Below the pieces are notes generated by a model. It ran no database searches. It saw only the letters and a list, made by a program, of their open reading frames with translations, and was not told where the DNA came from. Position numbers and translations under genes: made by a program. DNA of 64,000 nucleotides from Devosia sp. XK-2 (lineage in GTDB: Bacteria; Pseudomonadota; Alphaproteobacteria; Rhizobiales; Devosiaceae): the NCBI RefSeq assembly GCF_037113415.1, contig NZ_CP146608.1, positions 3,381,001 to 3,445,000 of the forward strand, given 5' to 3'. Shown here in pieces: positions 27,256-37,058 of the stretch. The number at the start of each line of letters is the position of its first letter. Position 1 is the first letter of the stretch.

Positions 27256-27888
27256 TTGACCCTTAGCCCGCCGTACCACATCCCCGGCATCACCAATCTG
27301 CCGCCCTCTGCACCCGGCATGCGGATCGGGCTGTTTGGCGGCAGCTTCAATCCCATGCATCCGGGCCATTTGCTGGTCATGGAGGAGACGTTGCGGCGGC
27401 TCGAGCTCGATGCGCTCTGGGTTCTGGTCACGCCGGGCAATCCGCTCAAGGACAATTCGCACCTGCCCTCGCTGGAAAATCGCGTCCTCGCGGCGCGGGC
27501 GTTGATCGCGAACCCGCGCGTGCGCGTAACCGGTTTCGAAGCGGCCAGAGGTTTTGCCTATAGCTGGCAGACCGTCAATTTCCTCACCCGCACACTGCCG
27601 GACCGCCGCTTTGTCTGGATCATGGGGGCCGATAGCCTGGCCGATTTCCACCGCTGGCAGCGTTGGCGCGACATTGCCGCCCGCCTGCCCATCGCCGTCT
27701 ATGTGCGGCCCGGCTCATCGCACCGGGCCCTCGCCTCGCGTGCGGCCACCACGCTCGACTATGCCCAGATCGATGAAACCGATGCTGCTATTCTGGCCCA
27801 GTGCCGGGCCCCGGCCTGGATCTACCTGCAGGGCCGGCAATCAGGCCTTTCATCCACCGCCATCAGGGCGTCACGAAACCGACATTAA
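27256..27888 (+). CDS. nadD: Nicotinate-nucleotide adenylyltransferase
   Basis: 210 aa from a TTG at 27256, four bases after proA; ATG 27319 (MRIGLF) is a shorter alternative of 189 aa. Makes deamido-NAD from nicotinate mononucleotide and ATP. GGSFNPMHPGHL holds the HxGH nucleotidyltransferase motif, and GLSSTAIR is the C-terminal ISSTxIR signature. The extended N-terminus (about 20 residues) is usual in this order. Confidence 0.94.
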   Translation: MTLSPPYHIPGITNLPPSAPGMRIGLFGGSFNPMHPGHLLVMEETLRRLELDALWVLVTPGNPLKDNSHLPSLENRVLAARALIANPRVRVTGFEAARGFAYSWQTVNFLTRTLPDRRFVWIMGADSLADFHRWQRWRDIAARLPIAVYVRPGSSHRALASRAATTLDYAQIDETDAAILAQCRAPAWIYLQGRQSGLSSTAIRASRNRH

Positions 27889-28078
27889 GCTTGCCCATGG
27901 TCCCGATCTTGCGAAAAGGCTCGCAAAAGCGCATATTCGGGACCAAGTGTGATCATTGTCACCGGAACAGGAACAGACGGCTTGCCGTTTTCACGACGCC
28001 GCAACATTCCGATCAACAACCAAGGATGCTCATCTCTCGCATGACCCGTGCACTCGCATGGGCGGAAGGCCGTTTCTG

Positions 28079-28471
28079 ATGGCCGCGCTGCCCGAAAACA
28101 CTGCCCCCGCTACGCCCGCCACCATGGCCGGCGCGCAAAAGCCCCTGATCGACCTCATTCTCGATACGCTGGATGACGCCAAGGCCGAAGAAACGGTCTC
28201 GGTGGACATTGCCGGCAAATCGTCCCTGGCCGACCATATGATCGTCACCTCGGGCCGCTCGCAGCGCCATGTTGGCGCCGTGGCGGACCAGGTCATCACG
28301 GCATTGCGTGACAATGGTTACGGCAAGCCCCGCGTTGAAGGTCTGCCCCACTGCGATTGGGTGCTGGTCGATGCCGGCGATGTGATCCTGCATATCTTCC
28401 GCCCCGAAGTGCGCGAATTCTACAATATCGAAAAGATGTGGCAGGCCGATTTCGCCGCCGACCAGCACTGA
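28079..28471 (+). CDS. rsfS: Ribosomal silencing factor RsfS
   Basis: 130 aa. Binds L14 and blocks subunit joining during starvation. Core motifs are DHMIVTSGRSQRHVGA, HCDWVLVDAGDVILHIF and REFYNIEKMW. ATG 28079 is taken as the start, with GGAAGG 10 bases upstream; an in-frame ATG at 28058 would add 7 residues. The 190-base gap after nadD is otherwise empty. Followed by rlmH. Confidence 0.94.
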   Translation: MAALPENTAPATPATMAGAQKPLIDLILDTLDDAKAEETVSVDIAGKSSLADHMIVTSGRSQRHVGAVADQVITALRDNGYGKPRVEGLPHCDWVLVDAGDVILHIFRPEVREFYNIEKMWQADFAADQH

Positions 28472-28489
28472 GCGGACAAACCCGGTTCA

Positions 28490-28972
28490 ATGCGCATTGT
28501 GATCGCGGCCATCGGCCGGATGAAAAACGGGCCAGAGCGGGAGCTCGTGGCCCGTTACCTTGACCGGGCCACTGCCAGTGGCAGGCCTCTGGCGCTGACC
28601 GGTTTCGAGGTGACCGAGATCAATGAATCGCGCGCCGGCTCGGCCGCCGCCCGCAAGGCCGAAGAAGCCAGGGCCCTGCGCGCCGCCCTGCCCGAGGGCG
28701 TCACCATCATGCTCGATGAACGGGGCAAAGCCATCGATTCGGAGCGTTTTGCCGCCCGGATCGGACGTTGGCGCGACGACGGCCGGCCATCCCTGGGCTT
28801 TGTCATCGGCGGCGCCGACGGTATCGATCCCGACTTTGTCCGCTCGGCAGACCTGGTGGTGAGTTTTTCGCCCATGGTGTGGCCGCATCAACTGGTCCGG
28901 ATCATGCTGGCCGAACAGCTCTATCGCGCCACCACCATCCTTTCGGGCCACCCCTACCACCGTGGCGATTGA
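28490..28972 (+). CDS. rlmH: 23S rRNA pseudouridine-1915 N3-methyltransferase
   Basis: 160 aa, full length SPOUT methyltransferase. The C-terminal knot binds SAM (GFVIGGADG), and HQLVRIMLAEQLYRA followed by HPYHRGD is the diagnostic ending. Methylates pseudouridine 1915 in 23S rRNA helix 69. Lies 18 bases after rsfS. Confidence 0.97.
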   Translation: MRIVIAAIGRMKNGPERELVARYLDRATASGRPLALTGFEVTEINESRAGSAAARKAEEARALRAALPEGVTIMLDERGKAIDSERFAARIGRWRDDGRPSLGFVIGGADGIDPDFVRSADLVVSFSPMVWPHQLVRIMLAEQLYRATTILSGHPYHRGD

Positions 28973-29073
28973 TCGCTCACGCTATGGTTAAACAATGTTA
29001 ACCGGCGGTTTGCCGCGCTCTTGCTAAAGTGCCCGCATTGATTCGGGGGCCCTGCCCTTATTCTGGAGACGCC

Positions 29074-30495
29074 ATGCCCCAGCGGCCGGCAAATCGTGTA
29101 GCGGCCCTGCTGGCGGGCACACTGGTGGCTGGATGCCTGGCCTGGCCCATTATGGCCCAGACCGACGCAACCGCCGATCCGGCATCCGATGTCCAATTGC
29201 GGCCATCCCTGCCGCTTGAACCGGCCCAGGACAGTGCCGCGCCCGAGGCAGGGGCCGAACCGGTAGACGATCCGGCAACGCTCGTCGATGAGACCGCAGA
29301 CCCCGCCGCCAATAATGCCGCCGACCTGGCCGAAGTGGAAGCCACGCTCTCCCTCAGCCGGGAGCGGATCGATGCACTCAAGGCCGAAATCGCCGCCATG
29401 GAGGGCGACAGGACCCAGCAGAATGCCGCCCTGATCGCCGCCGCGCAGCGCGTGAAGCTGGCCGAAATCGAAGTCGCCGATGTCGAACAGCGCATTTCCG
29501 ATCTGATCGTGCGCGAACTCGAAGTGCGGGGACGGCTTGATGGCGCCGACACAGAAATCGCCAATGTCCTGGCCGCGCTCGAACGCATTTCCCTCAATCC
29601 GCCCCCGGCCTTGATCGTCGATCCCGGCGATGCTCTGGGCTCTGCGCGCGGCGCCATGCTGATCGCGGCCATTCTCCCGCAATTGCGCCAGCGCGCCGAT
29701 GCGGTGGCCGCCGACCTGCAGGCCCTGACCGAGATCAAGCAGGCCGCCCTCGCTGAAGAAGAGACCCTCAAGGCCAATCATGAGGTGCTCGAGGAAGAGC
29801 AATTGCGCATCGCCACGCTGATCGCTGCACGCAAGGTCGGCATCGACCAGATGAGTGTCGAGCTGCAGGCCGAGGAAGCCGAAGCCATTGCCCTGGCCGA
29901 ACGCGCCAGCACATTGCGTGAACTGATCGGCGCGCTCTCGGAGCGCGCAGCGGCCGGAGCGACGGCGGCACCGACGACCGCCGATCCGGACCTGCCCCAG
30001 CTTTCGCCCGAGGCCATCGAACTCGCCTTTGCCGACGCGGCCCGCACTCAGCCCGCCGTGCCCTTCCCGCTGGCGCGGGGCTATCTGGTGCCCCCCGCCA
30101 ATGGCGTGACCGTGGTCGATTTCGGTGCCAATGATGGGCGCGGCGGCATTTCCCAGGGCCAATCGGTCGTCACCCGTGCAGACGCCCAGGTGTTGGCCCC
30201 GGCAGATGGTTGGGTCCTCTATAAGGGCCCTTACCTCAATTATGGCCAGATCGTCATTCTCAATGCCGGCAGCGGCTACACCGCTCTGCTGGCGGGTCTG
30301 GGCGCCATCACGGCCGAAATCGGCCAATTCGTGCAAATGGGCGAGCCGCTCGGCACCATGGGATCACGCACAATTGGACGAACCGTGGGGACCAAAGCTG
30401 GAAACGACCAGCCGACCCTCTATATTGAGCTGCGAGAAAACAACGAGCCTTTCGACCCGGCCGGGTGGTGGGCCAGACAAGAACAGACGGGATAA
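29074..30495 (+). CDS. EnvC-like murein hydrolase activator (coiled coil plus LytM)
   Basis: 473 aa exported protein (signal peptide to about residue 29, AQTDA). A long coiled coil covers about residues 85-300, and a C-terminal LytM/M23-type domain covers 365-465 (VVTRADAQVLAPADGWVLYKG, IVILNAGSGYTALLAGLG). The zinc-binding His residues of active M23 peptidases are not visible, as in E. coli EnvC, so it probably activates an amidase at the septum rather than cutting peptidoglycan. The start ATG 29074 is inside a longer frame. ctpA follows after 7 bases. Confidence 0.88.
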   Translation: MPQRPANRVAALLAGTLVAGCLAWPIMAQTDATADPASDVQLRPSLPLEPAQDSAAPEAGAEPVDDPATLVDETADPAANNAADLAEVEATLSLSRERIDALKAEIAAMEGDRTQQNAALIAAAQRVKLAEIEVADVEQRISDLIVRELEVRGRLDGADTEIANVLAALERISLNPPPALIVDPGDALGSARGAMLIAAILPQLRQRADAVAADLQALTEIKQAALAEEETLKANHEVLEEEQLRIATLIAARKVGIDQMSVELQAEEAEAIALAERASTLRELIGALSERAAAGATAAPTTADPDLPQLSPEAIELAFADAARTQPAVPFPLARGYLVPPANGVTVVDFGANDGRGGISQGQSVVTRADAQVLAPADGWVLYKGPYLNYGQIVILNAGSGYTALLAGLGAITAEIGQFVQMGEPLGTMGSRTIGRTVGTKAGNDQPTLYIELRENNEPFDPAGWWARQEQTG

Positions 30496-30502
30496 GATAT
30501 CC

Positions 30503-31924
30503 ATGCGCCTGCCCATCCTTCGCCTTGCCGCCATTGCCGCGGCAGTGCTGGTCCCCGCCACCGTGCTGATCGCTCAGGACCAGGCTCCGGCCGATCCGGC
30601 ACCGGTGGAGGAACAAATCGAGCCCAATCCCAGTGGTGAACAGGCCGAGCCGACCGCCGCCGAGCGCGCTGCGGCGCCGCGCGATCCCCTCGAAATCTAT
30701 TCCGACCTCAACCTGTTCGGAGAAATCTTCGATCGCATCCGCGCCGAATATGTCGACCCACCCGACGAGCAGGAACTGATCCGAGCTGCCATCCAGGGCA
30801 TGCTGACCTCGCTCGACCCGCATTCGGGCTATCTGCCGCCGGTCGAATATGCCGATATGCGCGAGGACACGTCGGGCCAGTTTGGTGGCCTGGGCGTGGA
30901 AATCATCATGGAGGAAGGCCTGATCAAGGTTGTCTCTCCCATTGATGACACACCCGCCGCCCGCGCCGGCATCCTCTCCAACGATCTGATCGTCGAGATC
31001 GACGGTGCGGCCGTCCAGGGCATGACCCAGGACGAGGCCGTCGAAAAAATGCGCGGCGAGGTTGGCACCAAGGTCAAGCTTACCGTTTATCGCGAAGGCG
31101 TCAGCGATCCGCTGGAGTTCGAGCTGACCCGTGGCATCATTTCCATGCGGGCCGTGCGCTGGTCCATGGAGGGCGGAGAAACCGAGGGCGATGGCGATGT
31201 CGCCCTGTTGCGGTTGTCACGCTTCTCCGAACAGGCCTTTGTCGGCATCGAGCGGGCCATTGAAGATATCTATAAAGAGCGCAGCGATGTGCCGCCCAAG
31301 GGCATAATTCTGGATCTGCGCAACAATCCCGGCGGCCTTGTCGATCAGTCCGTCTATGTGGCTGACGCCTTCCTAAAGCGCGGTGCCGTGGTCCTGACCC
31401 GTGGCCGCACGGAAAGCGAAAGCGCCCGCTACGATGCCGCGCCCGATCCGCTTGATGCGCGCCTCGCCGATGTGCCCCTGGTGGTGCTGATCAATGGTGG
31501 CTCGGCCTCCGCGTCCGAGATCGTCGCCGGTGCCCTGCAGGACCATAAGCGGGCCACCCTTGTCGGCACCCGTTCCTTCGGCAAGGGCTCGGTGCAATCC
31601 ATCATTTCGCTGGGCCCGGACGGCGCCATGCGCTTAACCACCGCGCGCTACTACACGCCCAATAATCGGTCGATTCAGGCGCTGGGCATCACGCCCGATA
31701 TCGAGGTGCGCCAGGTGGTGCCCGAGGAGCTCCAGGGCCGCGACGAAATTATTGGCGAGGCCGGGTTGGCCGGGCATATCACCATTGAGGGCCAGGAGGA
31801 ATCAACCGTTGGTTCCTCGGTCTATATCCCGGCCGACAGGGCGGAGGACACCCAGCTTCAATATGCCATCCGACTGATCATGGGCGAGGAAACCGATCCG
31901 GCCTACCCGCCCAGCGGCGAATGA
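30503..31924 (+). CDS. ctpA: C-terminal processing peptidase (S41 family)
   Basis: 473 aa exported serine protease. Signal peptide to about residue 25, a PDZ domain (GVEIIMEEGLIKVVSPID, then ARAGILSNDLIVEIDG), and the S41 catalytic region with GGSASASEIVAGAL (nucleophile Ser) and GTRSFGKGSVQS (base Lys). Trims periplasmic and envelope proteins. Upstream neighbour is an EnvC-like protein, fitting a cell-wall role: CTPs degrade murein hydrolases in several bacteria. Confidence 0.95.
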   Translation: MRLPILRLAAIAAAVLVPATVLIAQDQAPADPAPVEEQIEPNPSGEQAEPTAAERAAAPRDPLEIYSDLNLFGEIFDRIRAEYVDPPDEQELIRAAIQGMLTSLDPHSGYLPPVEYADMREDTSGQFGGLGVEIIMEEGLIKVVSPIDDTPAARAGILSNDLIVEIDGAAVQGMTQDEAVEKMRGEVGTKVKLTVYREGVSDPLEFELTRGIISMRAVRWSMEGGETEGDGDVALLRLSRFSEQAFVGIERAIEDIYKERSDVPPKGIILDLRNNPGGLVDQSVYVADAFLKRGAVVLTRGRTESESARYDAAPDPLDARLADVPLVVLINGGSASASEIVAGALQDHKRATLVGTRSFGKGSVQSIISLGPDGAMRLTTARYYTPNNRSIQALGITPDIEVRQVVPEELQGRDEIIGEAGLAGHITIEGQEESTVGSSVYIPADRAEDTQLQYAIRLIMGEETDPAYPPSGE

Positions 31925-31991
31925 AAGCGCGCCATGATAGACTGGGATGCGGCATGATTCGTGCCGCATCCCGTACTATTGCCAGCCGGGG

Positions 31992-33137
31992 ATGAGCAAA
32001 GCGCGAATGGCCGATGATCTGTCCACACCGCTCACCGGACGTCGTCGCCGGAACAGGGAACGCGCGGCAAAATTTCACTTTCCGCTCGCCCGCCTGCTTG
32101 TGGTCGTCATCCTCCTGATAGTTGGCGGCGTTGCGTTGCGCCTGATATTGGTGGACGATCCCGATGGCGGCCGCCCGAGCCTGGAAGTGGCGATCACCTC
32201 AACACGCAATGGCAATTCAGTGGCCAATAATGTGGCGACCGGGCCGGCCACCATTACCGCCGACCCTGGGCAATTCCCGGCCGACGGCTCGATCATTGCG
32301 GTGCCCGCCCCGGGTATGGGCACCAGTCCCGGAGAGCGACCGGACCAGTTCGGCATGCTGCCCGACCTCAGCGAGGAAACGGCCCATGGCGCCATCCCCC
32401 GCATGTCCGGCACCGGGCTGACACCGTTCCTGGCCTATCGGCGTGATGCCGGCGCAGCCTTGACGGCGGGACACCCCATGATCGCCATCGTCGTGACAGG
32501 TCTGGGCATCAATGAACAAGGCTCGCTCGACGCGATCGATCAATTGCCCGACGAGGTGAGCCTGGCCTTTGCGCCCTATGGCCGCTCCCTGGTCAATACC
32601 GTAGCGGCAGCGCGAACCGCCGGCCATGAAGTCATGCTCGAAGTGCCCTTGGAGCCCTTCGACTACCCTCAGAACGATCCGGGCCCGCATACCATGCTGA
32701 CGGGCGAAACGCCGCGCGACAATCTTGAAAAGCTGTTCTGGCTGATGGCGCGCTTCGGCGGCTATTTTGGCGTGATCAACAATATGGGCGCCCGCTTTAC
32801 CGCCTCGGCCACCGACATGGGCCCGATCATGGAAGAGCTGGGCGCGCGCGGCTTGGGTTATCTGGATGATGGTTCGTCCAACCGCTCCGTTGCCGCTCAG
32901 CTCGCCGGAGCCAACAAGGTACCCTTTGCCCGCGCCGGCGCGGTGATCGATGCCAATCCTGCCCGCGCCTCTATTCTCTCAGCGCTTGCCAGCCTTGAGG
33001 CCGAGGCCATGGAAAGTGGCGGCGCCATTGGTATTGTCAGTGCGCTGCCCATTTCGGTGCAGGCCGTGTCCGAATGGGCGCGAGAACTCGACGCCAAGGG
33101 AATTGCGCTGGTTCCGGTCAGCGCGTTGATGAAATAA
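31992..33137 (+). CDS. Divergent polysaccharide deacetylase (YibQ family)
   Basis: 381 aa. One N-terminal transmembrane helix ([20 protein letters not shown]) follows a basic cytoplasmic tip. A low-complexity linker leads to a NodB-like barrel from about residue 155 ([53 protein letters not shown]). The position of the usual first catalytic Asp is Thr (VVTGLG), but others are kept. Function is unknown; the family often accompanies envC and ctpA. Start ATG 31992; ATG 31947 and 32007 are alternatives. Confidence 0.88.
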   Translation: MSKARMADDLSTPLTGRRRRNRERAAKFHFPLARLLVVVILLIVGGVALRLILVDDPDGGRPSLEVAITSTRNGNSVANNVATGPATITADPGQFPADGSIIAVPAPGMGTSPGERPDQFGMLPDLSEETAHGAIPRMSGTGLTPFLAYRRDAGAALTAGHPMIAIVVTGLGINEQGSLDAIDQLPDEVSLAFAPYGRSLVNTVAAARTAGHEVMLEVPLEPFDYPQNDPGPHTMLTGETPRDNLEKLFWLMARFGGYFGVINNMGARFTASATDMGPIMEELGARGLGYLDDGSSNRSVAAQLAGANKVPFARAGAVIDANPARASILSALASLEAEAMESGGAIGIVSALPISVQAVSEWARELDAKGIALVPVSALMK

Positions 33138-33183
33138 CACATGGTCACCGGACCGGGCCAGACGCCCGGGAGGAAATACGATC

Positions 33184-33750
33184 ATGCCCCCAAAGAACCT
33201 GAGTAGATCGATGACCAATAGCCGGCCGGACCGTGAATCCCTTCCCTATCGCGATTGTGTGGGCATCGCCGTGTTCAATCCCCATGGCAATGTCTTGCTG
33301 GGTCATCGCAAATCCGCGGGCGACCCAGATCAGTCCGCCGAACACGGCTCGGCCTGGCAGATGCCCCAAGGCGGCATTGACAGGGGCGAGGACCCGCTCA
33401 AGGCCGCCCTGCGAGAGTTGCGCGAGGAAACCAACATAACCTCGGTGAGCCTGCTCGCCGAGGCGCCGGAATGGATTTTCTACGACCTGCCCGATGACGC
33501 GTTGGGTAAGGCCTGGAAAGGCAAATATCGCGGACAACGTCAGCGCTGGTTCGCCTTCGCCTTTACCGGGGATGAGAGCGAAATCGACATTGCTGAGCCC
33601 GATGGCGGCAAGCATGAGGCCGAATTTGACGCCTGGCGCTGGGAAAAACTCAGCCGCGCGCCATCCTTGATCGTGCCGTTCAAACGCGCCGCCTATGAAA
33701 AGGTCGTCGAAGCCTTCGGCGATATCCCGCAGCGGTTTACCCACACGTGA
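33184..33750 (+). CDS. rppH: RNA pyrophosphohydrolase
   Basis: 188 aa Nudix hydrolase. Removes pyrophosphate from the 5' end of mRNA and so starts decay. [19 protein letters not shown] opens the fold; the Nudix box runs from [20 protein letters not shown]; later [13 protein letters not shown] and EFDAWRWE are typical of RppH/IalA. A strong GGGAGG site supports the start at 33184. Confidence 0.96.
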   Translation: MPPKNLSRSMTNSRPDRESLPYRDCVGIAVFNPHGNVLLGHRKSAGDPDQSAEHGSAWQMPQGGIDRGEDPLKAALRELREETNITSVSLLAEAPEWIFYDLPDDALGKAWKGKYRGQRQRWFAFAFTGDESEIDIAEPDGGKHEAEFDAWRWEKLSRAPSLIVPFKRAAYEKVVEAFGDIPQRFTHT

Positions 33751-33757
33751 GACGATC

Positions 33758-34444
33758 ATGAAAACCATCGGCCTGATCGGGGGCATGAGCTGGGAATCCA
33801 GCGCCCACTACTACCGCATTCTCAACGAGGAAACGGCAAGAGGGCTCGGTGGCCTGCACTCGGCGCCCGTCATCATGCATTCGCTGGATTTCGCTCCGAT
33901 CGCCCAAATGCAGGCATCCGGCGACTGGGATGCGGCCGGACGGCAACTCAATTCGGCAGCCAAGGGCCTTGTGAAGGCCGGCGCCGAAATCCTCGGGCTA
34001 GCCACCAATACCATGCATATCGTCGCCGACATCATGCTCGATGGCGTCGATCTGCCCTTCATCCATATTGCCGATCCTACCGCGCAGGCCCTGCTCGCCG
34101 ACGGCTATGACACGGTAGGGCTCTTGGGCACGCGTTTCACCATGGAAATGGATTTCTACAAGAGCCGTCTCGTCAGCCACGGCCTGACGGTGCTGGTGCC
34201 CGACGTGGACCACACCAATCTCAACGGCATCATCTATGAGGAGCTGTGCAAAGGGATTGTGCGCGAGGAGTCCCGCCGCATCTATCAGTCGGCCATCGAC
34301 CGGATGGCGGCCCGCGGCGCCCAGGCCGTGATTCTGGGCTGCACCGAAATCGGCATGCTGATCGATGACAGCACCAGCACCCTGCCCACCTACGATACAA
34401 CCAACCTGCACGCCCGGGCTCTGGTGCACGCGGCTCTGGCCTGA
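33758..34444 (+). CDS. Aspartate/glutamate racemase family (YgeA-like)
   Basis: 228 aa. MKTIGLIGGMSWESSAHYY opens the fold. The first catalytic position is Thr within GLATNTMH, and the second is Cys within LGCTEIG. This Thr/Cys pair is the arrangement of E. coli YgeA, a broad-specificity amino-acid racemase, rather than the two-Cys Asp/Glu racemases. Ends 3 bases before the convergent chemoreceptor gene. Confidence 0.9.
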   Translation: MKTIGLIGGMSWESSAHYYRILNEETARGLGGLHSAPVIMHSLDFAPIAQMQASGDWDAAGRQLNSAAKGLVKAGAEILGLATNTMHIVADIMLDGVDLPFIHIADPTAQALLADGYDTVGLLGTRFTMEMDFYKSRLVSHGLTVLVPDVDHTNLNGIIYEELCKGIVREESRRIYQSAIDRMAARGAQAVILGCTEIGMLIDDSTSTLPTYDTTNLHARALVHAALA

Positions 34445-34446
34445 GC

Positions 34447-36309
34447 TCAGGCCGCCTGGCGCGCCGCCACCACGCGATCGTCGAGCTTAAACACCGATAC
34501 AATACTGTCCAGCTTCACCGCCTGAGCCTCAGTCTGTTCGATGGCCGCATTGGTTTCCTCAACCAAGGCGGCATTGTGCTGCGTAATCTCGTCCATCTGA
34601 CGAATGGCAATATTGACTTCGTCAATGGCATTGGCCTGTTCACGGCTAGCCTGCGCTATGCCTTCGAGAAGCGCGGAGTTCGCTCTCACCGCTTCACGCA
34701 CCACCGACAATTGCTCGGCAGCCTCTGCGACCAGACGCGAGCCCTGGGCCACTTCGCCTACGGATTTGTCGATCAATGCCTTGATGTCGGAAGACGCCGA
34801 GGCCGCCGACTGCGCCAGGCGTCGCACTTCCACAGCAACCACGGCGAAGCCTTTGCCGGCATCACCGGCCCGTGCCGCTTCCACCGAGGCGTTGAGGGCC
34901 AAAAGATTGGTCTGGAAGGCAATATCATCGATCAGACCGATGATCGAGGATATCTCACTGGAAGATTGGGTAATCTGATCCATGGCCTCGGTGGCGCGCC
35001 CCATGACCGCGCCGCCATTGTCAGCGGAACGCAGCACGGCCTCAACCTTGCTTGAAGCATCAGTGGCCTGGCTGGCATTAGTGCCAACAGTGCTCGCCAA
35101 CTGCTCCACCGCGGCCGAGGTTTCCTCGATGGTGGCTGCCTGCCGGGTGGTGCGCTCGCTCAGATCATTGGCACCGGCGAGAATTTCACTGGTGGCAACT
35201 TTCAGGGCGCCAGAAGTTGCGCGCAATTGTTCGACAACATTGGTCAGGCGCTCGGCCACGGTATTGGTGTTTTGAGCCAGTTCGCCAAAGGCACCGCTAT
35301 ACTGGCCGCTCATGCGTTTGGTCAGATCTGTATCGGCGAGCGCCGCCAGAACGGAACTGGTCTCAGTGAGGCCCGAATCAACAGTGGTCACCAGACTGTT
35401 GACGCTTTGAGCCAGAGCATTGAGTTCTGTATCGGGAAAACTGGTTTCGACGCGCTTGGAAAAATCACCCGCGACGGCAGCATCCACCACCGCGCCAAAC
35501 GCCGCATGCAGGGCAGCCATCATTTCAGCGCGTTCGGCCTCGGCACGCGCTTTTTGCGCGGCCTCCGCCTTATCCATCTCGCTGACCTTGAGACCATTGT
35601 CACGGAACACGGCAATGGCGCGGGCCATCTCGCCCAATTCGTCGCCTCGCCCGGAAGCAGGTACCGTGTCGACCGAACCGGGGTCGGCAGCAATGCCAGA
35701 CGCGCACCGGACCAGACCCAGAAGCGGTCCGGTAACTGTTCGGCTGATAAAGAATGCCAAGGCGGCGACGGCTAGAACAATGACCACAGCCCCAACCAGC
35801 CCGGATGTGACCAGCGTCTGGCTTTGGCGCGCAAGGCTCTCACTCATGTCCCAGGCAAAGGCAGCCACCCCGACCACGGCCTTGTCTGGACCGAAATGGG
35901 CGGGCACCGCCACATAGGCGATGGCGCCAACAGTGTTCATGTCTACAGCGTCATTTTTAAGAGCCTCGGAAGCCACGGCGTCGAGCGCGGCTTGTGTGTC
36001 GGCGTCCTGAGCCGTTCCGGCTATCATATTGCCTTGCAGGCCGTAGCTGGCGCCGGCCGCAAACTGATCGCCTAGAGACTCGGTGAGCCCTTCATAGGCA
36101 GCCAAAACAGAATCCGCCTTACCAAACCGAATACCGCCAGCCAATTGCTCTGTACCGGCCATCGAGACCGTCACATTGGCCCGCTCCAGTTCCGCTCGCA
36201 GAAGGGTCGCGTTCTGGCTGGCCCCCACATAGCTTATGGCGGCGGCACCAATCACGAAAGCGAGCAGCACCAATCCGACGATCTTACGGGCGAGAGTGAG
36301 TTTAAACAT
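34447..36309 (-). CDS. Methyl-accepting chemotaxis protein 1
   Basis: 620 aa chemoreceptor. TM1 at about 7-29, periplasmic sensor of about 150 residues, TM2 at about 180-203 (GLVGAVVIVLAVAALAFFI), HAMP (TVTGPLLGLV onward), a second HAMP-like segment near 275-330, then the methyl-accepting coiled coil with the highly conserved hairpin [20 protein letters not shown]. No CheR-binding pentapeptide at the C-terminus. Start ATG 36309; the TTG 6 bases earlier is less likely. Encoded downstream of a free periplasmic sensor protein. Confidence 0.94.
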   Translation of the reverse strand: MFKLTLARKIVGLVLLAFVIGAAAISYVGASQNATLLRAELERANVTVSMAGTEQLAGGIRFGKADSVLAAYEGLTESLGDQFAAGASYGLQGNMIAGTAQDADTQAALDAVASEALKNDAVDMNTVGAIAYVAVPAHFGPDKAVVGVAAFAWDMSESLARQSQTLVTSGLVGAVVIVLAVAALAFFISRTVTGPLLGLVRCASGIAADPGSVDTVPASGRGDELGEMARAIAVFRDNGLKVSEMDKAEAAQKARAEAERAEMMAALHAAFGAVVDAAVAGDFSKRVETSFPDTELNALAQSVNSLVTTVDSGLTETSSVLAALADTDLTKRMSGQYSGAFGELAQNTNTVAERLTNVVEQLRATSGALKVATSEILAGANDLSERTTRQAATIEETSAAVEQLASTVGTNASQATDASSKVEAVLRSADNGGAVMGRATEAMDQITQSSSEISSIIGLIDDIAFQTNLLALNASVEAARAGDAGKGFAVVAVEVRRLAQSAASASSDIKALIDKSVGEVAQGSRLVAEAAEQLSVVREAVRANSALLEGIAQASREQANAIDEVNIAIRQMDEITQHNAALVEETNAAIEQTEAQAVKLDSIVSVFKLDDRVVAARQAA

Positions 36310-36336
36310 AGCCAATGACCTGACGGTAAAGAGGAC

Positions 36337-36360
36337 TGCGGCGGCCTTCTGGCCGCCGCA
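36337..36360 (-). promoter_or_regulatory. Intercistronic hairpin before chemoreceptor 1
   Basis: TGCGGCGGCC and GGCCGCCGCA pair perfectly over 10 bp with a 4-base loop. It lies 6 bases after the stop of the PDC sensor gene and 28 bases before the receptor ATG. No T-run follows on the minus strand, so it is more likely an mRNA-stabilising or partial attenuation element that lets the periplasmic protein be made in excess of the receptor. Confidence 0.5.
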
Positions 36361-36366
36361 ACAAGA

Positions 36367-36957
36367 TCAAAGCATGGAAACGTCCACGCCTACGGTGATT
36401 GCGCCGATCAGCGCACCACTGGCCGGATCCGTAATTGGGATAGAGACCTGGCTCTGGAAGGCCTGGGTGCTTTCGTCCTGCTCGATCTCGCCGATATGGA
36501 CCGCACCTGCACCCGCCCCATAGCTGGCCGTAAACTTGTCCTCGTCGCCCTGCCAGTAGTCGGAGGTCAGCGTGCTTTGGGCAACGTTAAGGCCCTTGGC
36601 ATCCATGGCGAAGATTTCGGTATATTTGCCGGCAGATGCTTCCTGCACCTCTGCCAGATATTGCGACGCGGCATTGGCCAGGGTCGCATCAATCAGCGGC
36701 CGGCTGGACGCGCCCACTTCGGCGCGCCACTGCTGATCCAATGCATCGATCTGAGCTTGATCATAAGCACCCGTGATTGCGTTCTGGGCGGTAATCGCGT
36801 CGATCAGTACGGAATTGCTGGCAAACGCGGCGATGTCGCCTTCCGCCAGGGCCGTCAGGGGCGCGGTGAATTCATCCTGCGCCAGCGGTGCGGTAACGCT
36901 CAGACCGGCGCCTGCAAGCAGAGCTAGCAGACCTGCACGCAACAGGTGATTTGGCAT
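36367..36957 (-). CDS. Free periplasmic PDC/Cache sensor-domain protein
   Basis: 196 aa. A signal peptide (LLRAGLLALLAGAGLSVTAPLA) precedes a single Cache/PDC-like domain: AMDAKGLNVAQST, SDYWQGDEDKF, QVSIPITDPASGALIGAITVGVDV. These motifs normally belong to the extracytoplasmic part of receptors, but here the gene ends right after the domain with no membrane helix. It shares the strand with chemoreceptor 1 and is separated from it by 57 bases holding a hairpin. Probably a soluble ligand-binding partner of that receptor. Confidence 0.8.
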   Translation of the reverse strand: MPNHLLRAGLLALLAGAGLSVTAPLAQDEFTAPLTALAEGDIAAFASNSVLIDAITAQNAITGAYDQAQIDALDQQWRAEVGASSRPLIDATLANAASQYLAEVQEASAGKYTEIFAMDAKGLNVAQSTLTSDYWQGDEDKFTASYGAGAGAVHIGEIEQDESTQAFQSQVSIPITDPASGALIGAITVGVDVSML

Positions 36958-37058
36958 AATCTTCTCCTCAGTTCGGCAAGGGCAACCGACTTCGGAAAGT
37001 AGGTTAGGATTATTGCGTAAACGGAGGATGAATTCCTGCTCGGGTGGAAGTTATCAAT

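Noticed and set aside
33758..34444. Inactive racemase because the first catalytic Cys is Thr
   Set aside because: YgeA-type racemases naturally use a Thr/Cys pair, so this substitution is not decay.
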